DNA of 64,000 nt from an uncultured Alistipes sp. (GTDB taxonomy: Bacteria > Bacteroidota > Bacteroidia > Bacteroidales > Rikenellaceae), in assembly GCA_944321945.1 (NCBI GenBank), contig CALUNE010000003.1, positions 62,001 to 126,000 of the forward strand. The letters are read 5' to 3'. Both the position numbers and the translations under genes were made by a program. Below, piece after piece: positions 32,982 to 41,449 of this stretch; the first letter of the stretch is position 1; the number at the start of each line of letters is the position of its first letter. A model generated the notes under the pieces. It was not told where the DNA came from. It did not search any database and was given only the letters and a program-made list of their open reading frames with translations.

Positions 32982-33001
32982 ACCTTTGCAGTGCAAAGGT
33001 A
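32982..33001 (-). promoter_or_regulatory. Hdr operon promoter overlapped by a 19-bp perfect palindrome
   Basis: The minus-strand -7 box TACCTTTG (32994-33001) overlaps ACCTTTGCA-G-TGCAAAGGT (32982-33000), a perfect 9+1+9 inverted repeat that would span the transcript start (near 32987). A repressor bound there would block transcription. No -33 box is seen. It lies 19 bases before the first ATG. Confidence 0.55.
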
Positions 33002-33050
33002 GGGATTCCGCGCCGGCTGCGCGGTGGTATAAATGCGTAATTTTCGCTCC

Positions 33051-33240
33051 GGGACGGAGAAGCCGCGGGGACGGGAATGCCGCGGGGTCGGGAATGCCGC
33101 AAGGTCGGGAAAGCCGCAAGGTCGGGAAAGCCGCAAGGTCCGGGAGGGACGAGGAAGCTGCGGGGACGGGGAAAGCCGCAAGGTCCGGGACGGGAAGCCG
33201 TGAGAGCCCGGGACGGGAAGCCGTGAGAGCCGGCCGAGCG
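33051..33240. repeat. Degenerate GC-rich tandem repeat
   Basis: About ten imperfect units of the type GGGAAAGCCGCAAGGTC, mostly 15-19 bases apart, in the gap between folA and the Hdr operon. No gene is supported here; frames on both strands are long only because of the repeat composition. Confidence 0.6.
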
Positions 33241-33266
33241 CATGCCGGTTTTCCGAACCTGACGCC

Positions 33267-33356
33267 AAACAGCCGTCTCCAATCAGCCGTCTCCAAACAA
33301 CTGCCTCCAAACAGCCGCCCCCAATCAGCCGCCCCCAATCAGCCGCCCCCAATCAG
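33267..33356. repeat. 14-bp tandem repeat array
   Basis: Six units of 14 bases (33267-33350), consensus AATCAGCCGCCCCC, plus a partial seventh. The last two full units are identical and the first ones diverge, suggesting growth at one end. Confidence 0.75.
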
Positions 33357-33401
33357 AAACCGACCCCAATGTCGGCCGTCACCGCCGCGCGGCCGCCTGC
33401 C

Positions 33402-33881
33402 TCAACGACGCTCCCAGCGTTCGAAGGCAAAGGGCCAGGGATAATCCTTGCCGCAGGCAAAGGTCTCGGAGCCGGCCAGCCGCCATTCGTCCTCGTTCCA
33501 GTTTGGGAAACGCGTATCGCCTTCGTAATTGCGGAAAACCCGCGTCAGATAGAGTCTTTCGGCCCGCGGCAACGCCTGGGCATAGATCTCTCCGCCGCCG
33601 ATGACGAACAGCTCCTCGTCGGGGCCGAACAGCGCAAGGGCCTCGTCGAGCGAATGAACCACCCGACAGCCCGGGATCTCGATCGACTGACGCGTGATGA
33701 CGACATTGGTCCGGTTCGGCAGCGGACGCCCGATCGACTCGTAGGTCTTGCGCCCCATCAGGACGGGATGGCCCGTCGTGAGGGCCTTGAAGTGTTTCAA
33801 ATCCTCCGAGATGTGCCACAGGAGGGAGTTTCTGTCGCCGATGACGCCGTTTTCCGCAACGGCCACGATGATGGAGAGCAT
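33402..33881 (-). CDS. folA: Dihydrofolate reductase
   Basis: FolA reduces dihydrofolate to tetrahydrofolate with NADPH. The 159-residue protein has the substrate-binding N-terminus [20 protein letters not shown] with the key acidic residue, the NADPH-binding [14 protein letters not shown] and the [13 protein letters not shown] motif. It is 44 bases downstream of thyA on the same strand, the common folA/thyA pairing in which ThyA produces dihydrofolate and FolA recycles it. Confidence 0.95.
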   Translation of the reverse strand: MLSIIVAVAENGVIGDRNSLLWHISEDLKHFKALTTGHPVLMGRKTYESIGRPLPNRTNVVITRQSIEIPGCRVVHSLDEALALFGPDEELFVIGGGEIYAQALPRAERLYLTRVFRNYEGDTRFPNWNEDEWRLAGSETFACGKDYPWPFAFERWERR

Positions 33882-33925
33882 GTCTGTGCGTACCTTTAGT
33901 TATAAATACGATCCTTGCGAAGGGT

Positions 33926-34819
33926 TCAGAACGACATCGGAGCCTTGATCGCCGGCCAGGGGTCGTAGCCCTCGAGGGTGAAATCCTCGTACCGGAAGTC
34001 GAAGATCGACCCGACGTCGGGATTCAGCCGCATCGTCGGCAGCGGACGCGGTTCGCGACGCAGTTGTTCGGCGGCCTGCTCCAGATGGTTCAGATAGAGG
34101 TGCGTGTCGCCCAGCGTATGGATGAACTCCCCGGGGCGCAGTCCGCACGTCCGGGCCATCATCATCGTGAGCAGCGCATAGGAGGCGATGTTGAACGGCA
34201 CGCCGAGGAACGTGTCGGCGCTCCGCTGGTAGAGCTGGCACGAAAGCCGCCCCCGGGCGACGTAGAACTGGAACAGCACGTGACACGGCGGCAGGGCCAT
34301 CTGTTCGATCTCCGCGACGTTCCACGCCGAGACGACAATGCGCCGCGACTCGGGATTCGTGCGGATCAGCTCCTGGGCCCGGGCGATCTGGTCCACCACC
34401 CCGCCGTCGGGCCGCGGCCACGAACGCCACTGATAGCCGTAGACGTGGTTCAGATCGCCGAAGCGGTAGCCCTCGATGGGCGACTCCTCGCCCGCCGCCT
34501 CAAGGAAAGCCTCGCGGTCGAGCGGCAGCACACCGTTCTTCACACAGAGTTCGTTGTAGTAGCGGAAGGCGTCGTTGTCCCAGATATGGACCCCGTTGCG
34601 AACCAGGTAGGCGATGTTGGTATCCCCCTTCAGGAACCACAGCAGTTCGTGGATCACCCCCTTCAGAAAGACCCGCTTGGTGGTCAGCAGCGGGAAGCCG
34701 GCCTCCAGATCGAAGCGCATCTGATGGCCGAAGACCCCTTTGGTTCCGGTTCCGGTGCGGTCGCCGCGCACGATCCCTTCGTCCAGGATCCGGTGCAGCA
34801 GATCGAGGTATTGTTTCAT
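33926..34819 (-). CDS. thyA: Thymidylate synthase
   Basis: ThyA converts dUMP to dTMP with methylene-tetrahydrofolate. The 297-residue protein has [18 protein letters not shown] at the N-terminus, the active-site cysteine in [14 protein letters not shown] and the dUMP-binding [20 protein letters not shown] 34819 overlaps the lpxH stop by four bases. The longer frame upstream is inside lpxH. Confidence 0.96.
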   Translation of the reverse strand: MKQYLDLLHRILDEGIVRGDRTGTGTKGVFGHQMRFDLEAGFPLLTTKRVFLKGVIHELLWFLKGDTNIAYLVRNGVHIWDNDAFRYYNELCVKNGVLPLDREAFLEAAGEESPIEGYRFGDLNHVYGYQWRSWPRPDGGVVDQIARAQELIRTNPESRRIVVSAWNVAEIEQMALPPCHVLFQFYVARGRLSCQLYQRSADTFLGVPFNIASYALLTMMMARTCGLRPGEFIHTLGDTHLYLNHLEQAAEQLRREPRPLPTMRLNPDVGSIFDFRYEDFTLEGYDPWPAIKAPMSF

Positions 34820-35586
34820 GATTCGAGCATTTTCAGTGTGAGTTCGCCCCCTTCGTCCAGCACGGCGTAGGAGGGGTTCTTCTCCCACCCGCCGAGGTTC
34901 ACCACATGCAGCCCCCCTTCGCGGAAATCCCGCGCGAAGTGCATGTGACCGAAGACAAAGTGGTCTACGCGGTGCGTGGCGGCATACTGCCGGGCATATT
35001 CGATCAGCGGTTCGGTGAGCCGTTCGTCGAAGCCCTGTCCGCGGCCTGTCAGCCGGGCCCGCTCGTCGGCATCGTTGTGTTTCTGACGCGACTTGCCGCT
35101 CCACCAGTGGCCGAACTTCAGCGCCAGATCGGGGTGCAGCCCCCACGAAAAGAGATACTTGAGCGTCCGCGAACGAAACGTGCGGTTCAGGAGTTTGAGG
35201 ATCGGCTGTCCGTCGATGTTCATGTTGTCGCCGTGGGCCACGAAGACCTGCCTTCCGGCGAGTGTCAGCAGTTGCGGCGAGGTAAAGATCTCCACGCCGC
35301 ATTCACGCGCGAGGTAGTCGCCGACCCACATGTCGTGGTTGCCCGTGAAGAAGACCACGCGGATGCCGCGGTCGGTCAGTTCGGCCAGCTTGCCGAGCGT
35401 GCGCACGAAGCCTTTGGGCACCACCCGCCGGTATTCGAACCAGAAATCGAAGATGTCGCCTACCAGAAAGATCGCCTCGGCATCGCGTCCGGCGCGGTCG
35501 AGCCACTCGACAAAACGATGTTCCAGCGCCCTGGCCACGTGACGGTCGCCCGCGCCCAGATGGATATCGGACGCGAAATAGATCAT
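34816..35586 (-). CDS. lpxH: UDP-2,3-diacylglucosamine diphosphatase
   Basis: LpxH hydrolyses UDP-2,3-diacylglucosamine to lipid X in lipid A synthesis. The 256-residue protein has all metallophosphoesterase metal ligands: [27 protein letters not shown] and FGHMHF. It overlaps the gene upstream and thyA downstream by a few bases each, so the four genes from 36728 to 33402 are probably one transcript. Confidence 0.9.
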   Translation of the reverse strand: MIYFASDIHLGAGDRHVARALEHRFVEWLDRAGRDAEAIFLVGDIFDFWFEYRRVVPKGFVRTLGKLAELTDRGIRVVFFTGNHDMWVGDYLARECGVEIFTSPQLLTLAGRQVFVAHGDNMNIDGQPILKLLNRTFRSRTLKYLFSWGLHPDLALKFGHWWSGKSRQKHNDADERARLTGRGQGFDERLTEPLIEYARQYAATHRVDHFVFGHMHFARDFREGGLHVVNLGGWEKNPSYAVLDEGGELTLKMLES

Positions 35587-36728
35587 AATCCGGTCAGTTC
35601 GGCCAGTTTCTTCTCCAGCTCCTTGCCGTAGATGTCACGGGCGACGATCGAGCCGTTCTTGTCGATCAGGAAGTTGGTCGGGAGTTTCTGGACGTTGTAG
35701 AGGCCCAGGGCGGCCGAGCCGCGTCCGCGCAGATCGCTTACCGAGATCCAGGGCAGCTGCTGCTCCTGTACGGCCGTGATCCACAGCGGCTTCGACGTAT
35801 CGATGGCCACCTGGTAGACCTCGAAGCCCACCGGAGCCTCGGCATACTTGCGATAGATCTCCTTCAGATCGGCATTGAGCTGGTTGCTCGAGCCCAGTTC
35901 GGCGGACCAGAAGTCGAGCAGGATCACCTTCCCGGCCAGTGACGAGAGGCGGATCTTCTTGCCGTAGATGTCCATCAGTTCCAGATCGGGGTACTTCGAT
36001 TCGGTGATGCGTGACGAAAGGTTCAGCCGGGCATCCATCCGGGTAATCTCGGCCAGCAGCGTCTGCAGATAGGGCGATTCGGGATAGCTCTTCTCGAGGG
36101 CTTCGGCCACCGTACGGTAGTAGACCACGTCGCTGTCGCCGTTGAACAGATAGGCATCGCCCGGCAGCCGCTGGTAGAGGGCATAGACGGCGGCCAGCGA
36201 GGATTTGTTTTCGATGATGAAGCGCAGCTGTTCGCGGCGGATGCGGTAGTATTCGGCCGTATATTCCGAAGCGAGCTCCTTGCGTTGTGCCTCGCTCAGG
36301 TCGGGCTCGGCGAAACGGGCGGCCAGCAGATCGAGTTGCTGGGCCCCCTCCACGAACGCCTGGTAGAACTGCCGCAGCAGATCCGATTCGACAGAGCCTT
36401 CGACCGTGTAGTTGCGCACGACGCTGCCCACGGACGAGACCGTCACCCGGTCGCCGCCGGCCAGCAGCAACGGGATGCGTTCGCCGTCGTAGATCAGGTT
36501 GTAGAGAACGGGGGTCGGAGCGACCTCCTTGAGCCGGAACTCATATCCGCCGTCTTCGGCCAGCGTCGCCGAATCGATGATTGCCGGCGAGAGCGGGGCC
36601 AGTTGTTCGAGATAGACCTTCGAGGCGTCGTTTCCGACGAAACGGCCCGAAATCTTCACTTTCGACGACTGGCAGCCGCACAACAGCACGCCTGCCAGAA
36701 CCGTTCCGAAAAACGTTTGTGTATTCAT
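35583..36728 (-). CDS. TlpA-like thioredoxin lipoprotein lacking CXXC
   Basis: A 381-residue lipoprotein (lipobox LLCGC, Cys19) with a DUF4369-like N-domain and a C-terminal thioredoxin-fold domain. The strand leading to the active site is conserved (VILLDFWSAELGSSNQL), but the WCGPC motif is replaced by SAELGSS, with no cysteine. The cis-proline region LPTNFLIDKNGSIVA is kept. It should have no thiol redox activity and may be a binding or scaffold protein. Compare the intact paralogue at 10749-11804. Confidence 0.87.
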   Translation of the reverse strand: MNTQTFFGTVLAGVLLCGCQSSKVKISGRFVGNDASKVYLEQLAPLSPAIIDSATLAEDGGYEFRLKEVAPTPVLYNLIYDGERIPLLLAGGDRVTVSSVGSVVRNYTVEGSVESDLLRQFYQAFVEGAQQLDLLAARFAEPDLSEAQRKELASEYTAEYYRIRREQLRFIIENKSSLAAVYALYQRLPGDAYLFNGDSDVVYYRTVAEALEKSYPESPYLQTLLAEITRMDARLNLSSRITESKYPDLELMDIYGKKIRLSSLAGKVILLDFWSAELGSSNQLNADLKEIYRKYAEAPVGFEVYQVAIDTSKPLWITAVQEQQLPWISVSDLRGRGSAALGLYNVQKLPTNFLIDKNGSIVARDIYGKELEKKLAELTGL

Positions 36729-36791
36729 GAATGAACTTTTTCGCGGTTTAATGGAAGTAAAGATAACTATTTTTCCGCAAATCCGTACCGC

Positions 36792-37490
36792 TTACTTCGA
36801 AGAATTGCGATGCGCGCCGTTATTTTTCACGAAACCGCGGTGAGCCTGCTGGCCGCGGTTTTTTTGCTGACGCTGCTGTGCGTGGGGCTGACGATGCTGC
36901 TGGGGGCCCTTCTGGGGACGTGCCGAAAAGGGCTGTTTATAGTCGCTTCGGAGATTATTCAGGGCCTCTTCATCGAGTTGGATGTTTCCTCCGGACATGC
37001 GTTTGATGTCACGAACGATCACCTCGTTGTTGGGGTGTTCCTGGTTGTATTCGTAGCTTTTCGTGCGCATGTACCGGGCCAGGTTGTCGACCGTCGAGGC
37101 TACGGCGCGCGGATCGCGGACCGAGGTCAGACTGCCGATCATGCGCTCGACATACTTGCCGTAGTGCTTGTAGGCGATACGGCTCTGGGTGTAGGCCATG
37201 TGGCGGGGCGAAACGGTCAGCTCCTCGCGCGAGGGACGGGGATAGGGCGAATCGACATCCAGCTGAAAATCAGACATAATGAAGAGGTGATCCCAGAGTT
37301 TGTGCGTGAAGTCCGCCGTATCGCGCAGCAGCGGGTTGAGGTTGCCCATCACGGCGATGACGGCGCGGGCCTGACGGTTGCGTTCGTGACGGTCCTCGAT
37401 CTCCATGAGCGAATCGATCATCTCCTGGATGTGGCGCCCGTATTCGGGCAGATACAACTTGCGTCGCGTGTAGTTATAGTTCTTTTTCAT
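36792..37490 (-). CDS. DUF4290 family protein
   Basis: A 232-residue soluble protein that fits the Bacteroidota DUF4290 family: LYLPEYGRHIQEMID near the N-terminus, KLWDHLFIMSDF and the segment with SREELTVSPRHMAYTQSRI. The last 50 residues are low-complexity and rich in Gln, Arg and His, a basic tail suggesting nucleic-acid or ribosome contact; this is inference. No role is established for the family. Possible minus-strand -7 box at 37696-37703 (TACATTTG). Confidence 0.83.
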   Translation of the reverse strand: MKKNYNYTRRKLYLPEYGRHIQEMIDSLMEIEDRHERNRQARAVIAVMGNLNPLLRDTADFTHKLWDHLFIMSDFQLDVDSPYPRPSREELTVSPRHMAYTQSRIAYKHYGKYVERMIGSLTSVRDPRAVASTVDNLARYMRTKSYEYNQEHPNNEVIVRDIKRMSGGNIQLDEEALNNLRSDYKQPFSARPQKGPQQHRQPHAQQRQQKNRGQQAHRGFVKNNGAHRNSSK

Positions 37491-37616
37491 AGTGCGGTGT
37501 GCGGTTCGACAATCTGTTTCAAAACGTCCGCCGGGGTGTCCGGGCGGGTTTCCGCGATGAACCGATTCAAGAGATCTACGACCGGAAATCCGAACCCGGG
37601 GTTGCGGCGTCGGGAT

Positions 37617-37647
37617 TGGTTTTACGCCGCAGAAAGCCCTACCTTTG
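37617..37647 (+). promoter_or_regulatory. Promoter of the sigma-54 activator gene
   Basis: TTG (37617-37619), 20 bases, TACCTTTG (37640-37647). The leader to ATG 37728 would be about 75 bases. Confidence 0.55.
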
Positions 37648-37727
37648 GGGACGGAAGCCGTGCAAAACAGAGGCTGATCCGGAGCATATCTTCGGCAAAT
37701 GTACTAAAATTTCAGAAAAAACAAGCT

Positions 37728-38864
37728 ATGGCAAAGGTTTTAATACTGGACCGATCAAAAAGCGTGCGAAACGTTTTGCGGGAGCGGTTGGAATACGAAG
37801 GATTTTCGGCCGAGGCGGCCGAGGACGAGGCGACGGCCACCTCGCTGTGCGGGAAGATTCCCTTCGATGTGATCATCTCCGACACGGCCTTTGCGCTTCC
37901 CGATACGGGGGTGCCGGTCATTGCGCTGTCGTCCGATCCGTCGATCGACACGGCGGTGGCGGCCGTGCGCAACGGAGCGCGGGATTTTCTGACCAAACCC
38001 GTCGACATGAACCGCCTGCTGCAGTCGATCCACCGGACGATCGACCAGCCGGAGACCGTCCCGGCGCCACCCTCCGCCGCACCCCACCGCAGCCGCCGGG
38101 CCCATGCCGTGCAGGCCGAGCAGATCATCGGGCGTTCGCCCGAGATCGAACACGTCCGCGAACTGATCGACAAGGTGGCGCCGTGCGAGGCGCGGGTGCT
38201 CATCACCGGAGAGAACGGCACGGGCAAGGAGCTCGTGGCGCGATGGCTGCATGCGAAGAGCCGGCGGGCCGGGGCACCGTTCGTCGAGGTGAACTGCGCG
38301 GCCATCCCCTCGGAGCTGATCGAGAGCGAGCTGTTCGGCCACGAACGCGGGGCCTTCACCTCGGCCGTCAAGCAGCGCAAGGGCAAGTTCGAGCAGGCCG
38401 ACGGCGGCACGCTCTTCATGGACGAGATCGGCGACATGTCGCTGGCGGCACAGGCCAAGGTGCTGCGGGCGCTGCAGGAGAGCCGTATCAGCCGCGTGGG
38501 CGGCGACAAGGAGATCGAGGTCGACGTACGCGTCATTGCCGCCACGAACAAGGATCTGCGCGAGGAGATCCGCCAGGGGCACTTCCGCGAGGATCTCTAC
38601 CACCGCCTGGCGGTGATCGTCGTCCGGGTTCCGGCCCTCCGGGAGCACCCCGAGGATATCCCGACGCTGGTCGACCACTTCATCCGCACGCTGGCCGACG
38701 AATACGGCAAGCCGCCCAAGCCGATCGATGCGGAGGCGGTGACGCTGCTGCGCGGGATGCCGTGGACGGGCAACATCCGCGAACTGCGCAACGTGGTCGA
38801 GCGGCTGCTGATTCTCTCGGGCGATCGCATCACGGCCGACGACGTACGCCTTTATTGCCAATAG
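37728..38864 (+). CDS. Sigma-54-dependent response regulator without HTH domain
   Basis: A 378-residue protein: an N-terminal receiver domain (phosphoacceptor Asp in FDVIISDTAF, conserved Lys in FLTKPVD), a linker, and a sigma-54-interaction AAA+ domain with Walker A TGENGTGKE and Walker B TLFMDEIGDM. The receiver is short: the stretch between the phosphoacceptor and VPVIALS lacks about a dozen residues. The sigma-54 loop reads GAFTSA instead of GAFTGA. The protein ends at the AAA+ C-terminal region (NIRELRNVVERL), with no Fis-type helix-turn-helix, so it cannot bind an enhancer by the usual means. Open frame upstream is not part of the gene. Confidence 0.9.
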   Translation: MAKVLILDRSKSVRNVLRERLEYEGFSAEAAEDEATATSLCGKIPFDVIISDTAFALPDTGVPVIALSSDPSIDTAVAAVRNGARDFLTKPVDMNRLLQSIHRTIDQPETVPAPPSAAPHRSRRAHAVQAEQIIGRSPEIEHVRELIDKVAPCEARVLITGENGTGKELVARWLHAKSRRAGAPFVEVNCAAIPSELIESELFGHERGAFTSAVKQRKGKFEQADGGTLFMDEIGDMSLAAQAKVLRALQESRISRVGGDKEIEVDVRVIAATNKDLREEIRQGHFREDLYHRLAVIVVRVPALREHPEDIPTLVDHFIRTLADEYGKPPKPIDAEAVTLLRGMPWTGNIRELRNVVERLLILSGDRITADDVRLYCQ

Positions 38865-38892
38865 CGCCTTCCCCGCCACCCCGAGGGCCGCG

Positions 38893-39543
38893 CTACAACA
38901 GCGCAATCAGCTGATCGGGACGGTCGACCAACTGGCAGGCGCCCGCTGCCTGGAGCTCCTCCCGGTCGCGGAATCCCCACGTCACGCCGGCCGAGCGCAC
39001 TCCGGCGGCACGCGCCGTCTGCATGTCGACCCCCGAATCGCCGACATAGAGCACCCTCTCCTTCGGCGTACGGGCCCGGGCCAGGATCTCGTCGACGACC
39101 GCCGGATCGGGCTTCAGCGGCACGTCGGGACGCTGTCCGAAGACCGCCACGAACTCCACCCCGGGGAAGAACCGCGCGATGAGCTTCTCGGTTCCGGCCT
39201 GGAACTTGTTCGAGGCCACGGCCATCCGCACGCCGCGACGCGTGAGTTCCTGCAACAGCTCCGGAATCCCGGCATAGGGTTTCGTATGGCAGTCGATGTG
39301 GTCGATGTAGTATTTCACGAAGTCGGCCCGGGCCGCCGCCACGTTTTCGGGCGTGCGCAGCACCTCGGGCAGGGCCCGTTCGACCAGACGCAGGATGCCG
39401 TTTCCGACAAAGTGGCAATACTCCTCGTAGGAGTGCTGCGGAAGCCCGCGCAGGGCCAGCATGGCATTGCAGGCGACGGCCAGATCGCCGATCGTGTCGA
39501 GCAGCGTGCCGTCGAGATCGAAGATGACAAGTTCGGTATTCAT
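38893..39543 (-). CDS. HAD-family phosphatase, phosphoglycolate phosphatase-like
   Basis: A 216-residue HAD hydrolase with the nucleophile motif VIFDLDGTLLDT, motif II in VASNKF, motif III lysine in LKPDP and the YVGDSGVDMQTA metal site. The layout matches Gph-type phosphatases with a helical cap; the substrate is not proven by sequence. Its ATG overlaps the stop of the NhaC gene, so the two are cotranscribed. Confidence 0.88.
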   Translation of the reverse strand: MNTELVIFDLDGTLLDTIGDLAVACNAMLALRGLPQHSYEEYCHFVGNGILRLVERALPEVLRTPENVAAARADFVKYYIDHIDCHTKPYAGIPELLQELTRRGVRMAVASNKFQAGTEKLIARFFPGVEFVAVFGQRPDVPLKPDPAVVDEILARARTPKERVLYVGDSGVDMQTARAAGVRSAGVTWGFRDREELQAAGACQLVDRPDQLIALL

Positions 39544-40979
39544 TGCTGTTTTTTGATCTTCCAGCCGATGGCCGCCACCAGCAGCGACATCAACGGCGAT
39601 ACGATGTTGAATATGCAGTAGGGCATGTAGACGAAGGTCGAGACGCCGAGGACCGTGGCCTGCGTCATGCCGCACGAGTTCCAGGGGATCAGCACCGAGC
39701 AGACCGTGGCCGAATCCTCGACCGAACGGCTCAGCAGCCGCGGTTCGAGCCCTCGTTCGGCGTAGAGTTCGCGGAACAGGCGCCCCGAGAGGATGATCGA
39801 GATGTACTGGTCGGCGGTGCAGAGGTTGAAGAAGATGCCGGCGCCGACGGTCGAGGCCACGGCCGAGAAGGTCCGCCGCACCCAGCGCAGGAAGATCTCC
39901 GTGAGCGAGCGCAGCATGCCGCTGCCGGTCATCACCCCGCCGAAACACATCGCACAGATGATCAGCCACACGGTGTTGAGCATGCCGGCCATGCCGCGCG
40001 TGGCGACCAGTTCGTCGAGTTGGGGCGTCCCGGTGGGGATGGCCGTCGGTCCGTAGCAGGTCGACAGCACGCCGCGGAAGGCGGTCATGGCATCGAGCTC
40101 CGTGCCGCCGCCGACCTGCATCACCAGATGGGGCTGTGCCACCAGCATCGCCACGCAGGCAAAGACCACCGCACAGAACAGCGTCACGATGGCCGGCAGT
40201 TTGCGGGCGATGAGGATGCCCGTGGCCAGCGGCACCAGCAGCAGCCAGGGCGAGATGTGGAACGTCGCATCGAGCGTCTCGGCATAGAGTTCGGCATGGG
40301 TGGCGGCGCCGTGGTCGAGCGTCAGTCCGGCCACGGTGAAGGTCGTCAGGGCAATGAGCATCGACGGCACGGTCGTATAGAGCATGTAGCGGATGTGGGT
40401 GAAGACGTCGACACCGACGGTCGACGAAGCCAGCACCGTCGTATCGGAGAGCAGCGAGAGTTTGTCGCCGAAGTAGGCTCCCGAAATGATCGCGCCGGCA
40501 ACCCACCCTTCGGGGAATCCCATCGCCCGGCCGATTCCCATCAGCGCCACGCCGATGGTGGCGATGGTGGTCCACGAGCTGCCGGTCATCAGCGAGACGA
40601 TCGCACAGATGGCGCACGAGGCCACGAGGAAAAAGGCCGGATGAAGAATCTTCAGTCCGTAGTAGATCAGCGTGGGGACCACGCCGGAGATCATCCACGT
40701 GCCGGCGATGGCGCCGATCAGCAGCAGGATCAGGATGGCCGAAGCCGAGGCGCGGATGTTTTCGATGATGGCCTCCTCGAGGCGGGCCCAGCGGCAGCGG
40801 TAGATGCCGATCGAGAGCATCACGCAGACCGACGTGGCGGAGAGCAGGGCGATCTGGCTTCCGCCGTCGATGGCCGCGCCGCCGAAGGCGCGGATCACCA
40901 CGTAGAGCAGCAGCGTCAGGACCACCAGCGGGATGGCCGACACCCACGGCGAGGGGAGTTTTGCGGTATTTTCCTTCAT
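39540..40979 (-). CDS. NhaC-family Na+/H+ antiporter
   Basis: An integral membrane protein of about 479 residues with around a dozen hydrophobic segments and NhaC-family signatures (SLMTGSSWTTIATIGVAL, ISGAYFGDKLSLLSD, FFNLCTADQYISI, SVLIPWNSCG). It should exchange Na+ for protons at the inner membrane. ATG 40979 is preferred; ATG 40991 is in frame and lies very close to the predicted transcript start (-7 box TACTTTTG at 41002-41009, minus strand). Confidence 0.9.
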   Translation of the reverse strand: MKENTAKLPSPWVSAIPLVVLTLLLYVVIRAFGGAAIDGGSQIALLSATSVCVMLSIGIYRCRWARLEEAIIENIRASASAILILLLIGAIAGTWMISGVVPTLIYYGLKILHPAFFLVASCAICAIVSLMTGSSWTTIATIGVALMGIGRAMGFPEGWVAGAIISGAYFGDKLSLLSDTTVLASSTVGVDVFTHIRYMLYTTVPSMLIALTTFTVAGLTLDHGAATHAELYAETLDATFHISPWLLLVPLATGILIARKLPAIVTLFCAVVFACVAMLVAQPHLVMQVGGGTELDAMTAFRGVLSTCYGPTAIPTGTPQLDELVATRGMAGMLNTVWLIICAMCFGGVMTGSGMLRSLTEIFLRWVRRTFSAVASTVGAGIFFNLCTADQYISIILSGRLFRELYAERGLEPRLLSRSVEDSATVCSVLIPWNSCGMTQATVLGVSTFVYMPYCIFNIVSPLMSLLVAAIGWKIKKQQ

Positions 40980-41001
40980 TTGTTCGAGCATGTTCGAGGG
41001 G

Positions 41002-41009
41002 CAAAAGTA
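41002..41009 (-). promoter_or_regulatory. Predicted -7 box of the NhaC-phosphatase operon
   Basis: TACTTTTG on the minus strand matches TANNTTTG. The transcript start would be near 40998. Confidence 0.5.
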
Positions 41010-41191
41010 CGAAAAATTGGCGGTTTCGCAGCAGACCGTCGTCCCGGGACGGGGAACTTTTTTCGCAACGGGCTCCGTTCCTGCAGGATAGCGGTCGGCC
41101 GGCCGATGGCAAAACCCGCCGCAAACAGCCGTCCGCAACACCCCCGACACGGTTTTTTCGCCCGAAATGGCGGAATTCTGCAAAAAAGCAC

Positions 41192-41199
41192 TACCTTTG
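41192..41199 (+). promoter_or_regulatory. Predicted -7 box of the cytochrome bd operon
   Basis: TACCTTTG on the plus strand, 39 bases before the DUF4492 ATG. No -33 TTG at the usual spacing, so an activator may be needed. Confidence 0.5.
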
Positions 41200-41238
41200 A
41201 TTCCGACAGCCTGACCGAACCACACACCGAACCTCGCC

Positions 41239-41445
41239 ATGAAGACCCTGCGCAGCGTATTCCGATTCTACGTCGACGGATTCCGGGAGATGACTCTCGG
41301 ACGCACGCTCTGGGCCATCATTCTGATCAAACTCTTCGTGATGTTCGTCATCCTGCGGCTGCTCTTCTTCCCCGACCTGCTGGCCGGGAAAGACCCGCAG
41401 GAACGCGCCGACTATGTACTCGAAAACCTGATCCCCGAAAACTGA
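41239..41445 (+). CDS. DUF4492 family small membrane protein
   Basis: A 68-residue protein with one membrane segment (LWAIILIKLFVMFVILRLLF). DUF4492 genes are regularly found just before cydA in Bacteroidota and epsilonproteobacteria, and this one ends four bases before cydA. A role as a small subunit or assembly factor of cytochrome bd is inferred from that context. Confidence 0.88.
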   Translation: MKTLRSVFRFYVDGFREMTLGRTLWAIILIKLFVMFVILRLLFFPDLLAGKDPQERADYVLENLIPEN

Positions 41446-41449
41446 TACC

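Noticed and set aside
28339-33000. Several long plus-strand frames opposite the Hdr operon
   Set aside because: The minus strand carries cysteine motifs of five Hdr subunits in consecutive coupled genes; the plus-strand frames are shadows.
33267-33356. CRISPR array
   Set aside because: The 14-bp units abut directly with no spacers, so this is a simple tandem repeat.
33001-33390. Frames on both strands across the tandem repeats (for example 32881-33444)
   Set aside because: They are long only because the repeat units lack stops; composition is low-complexity and no start signals are present.
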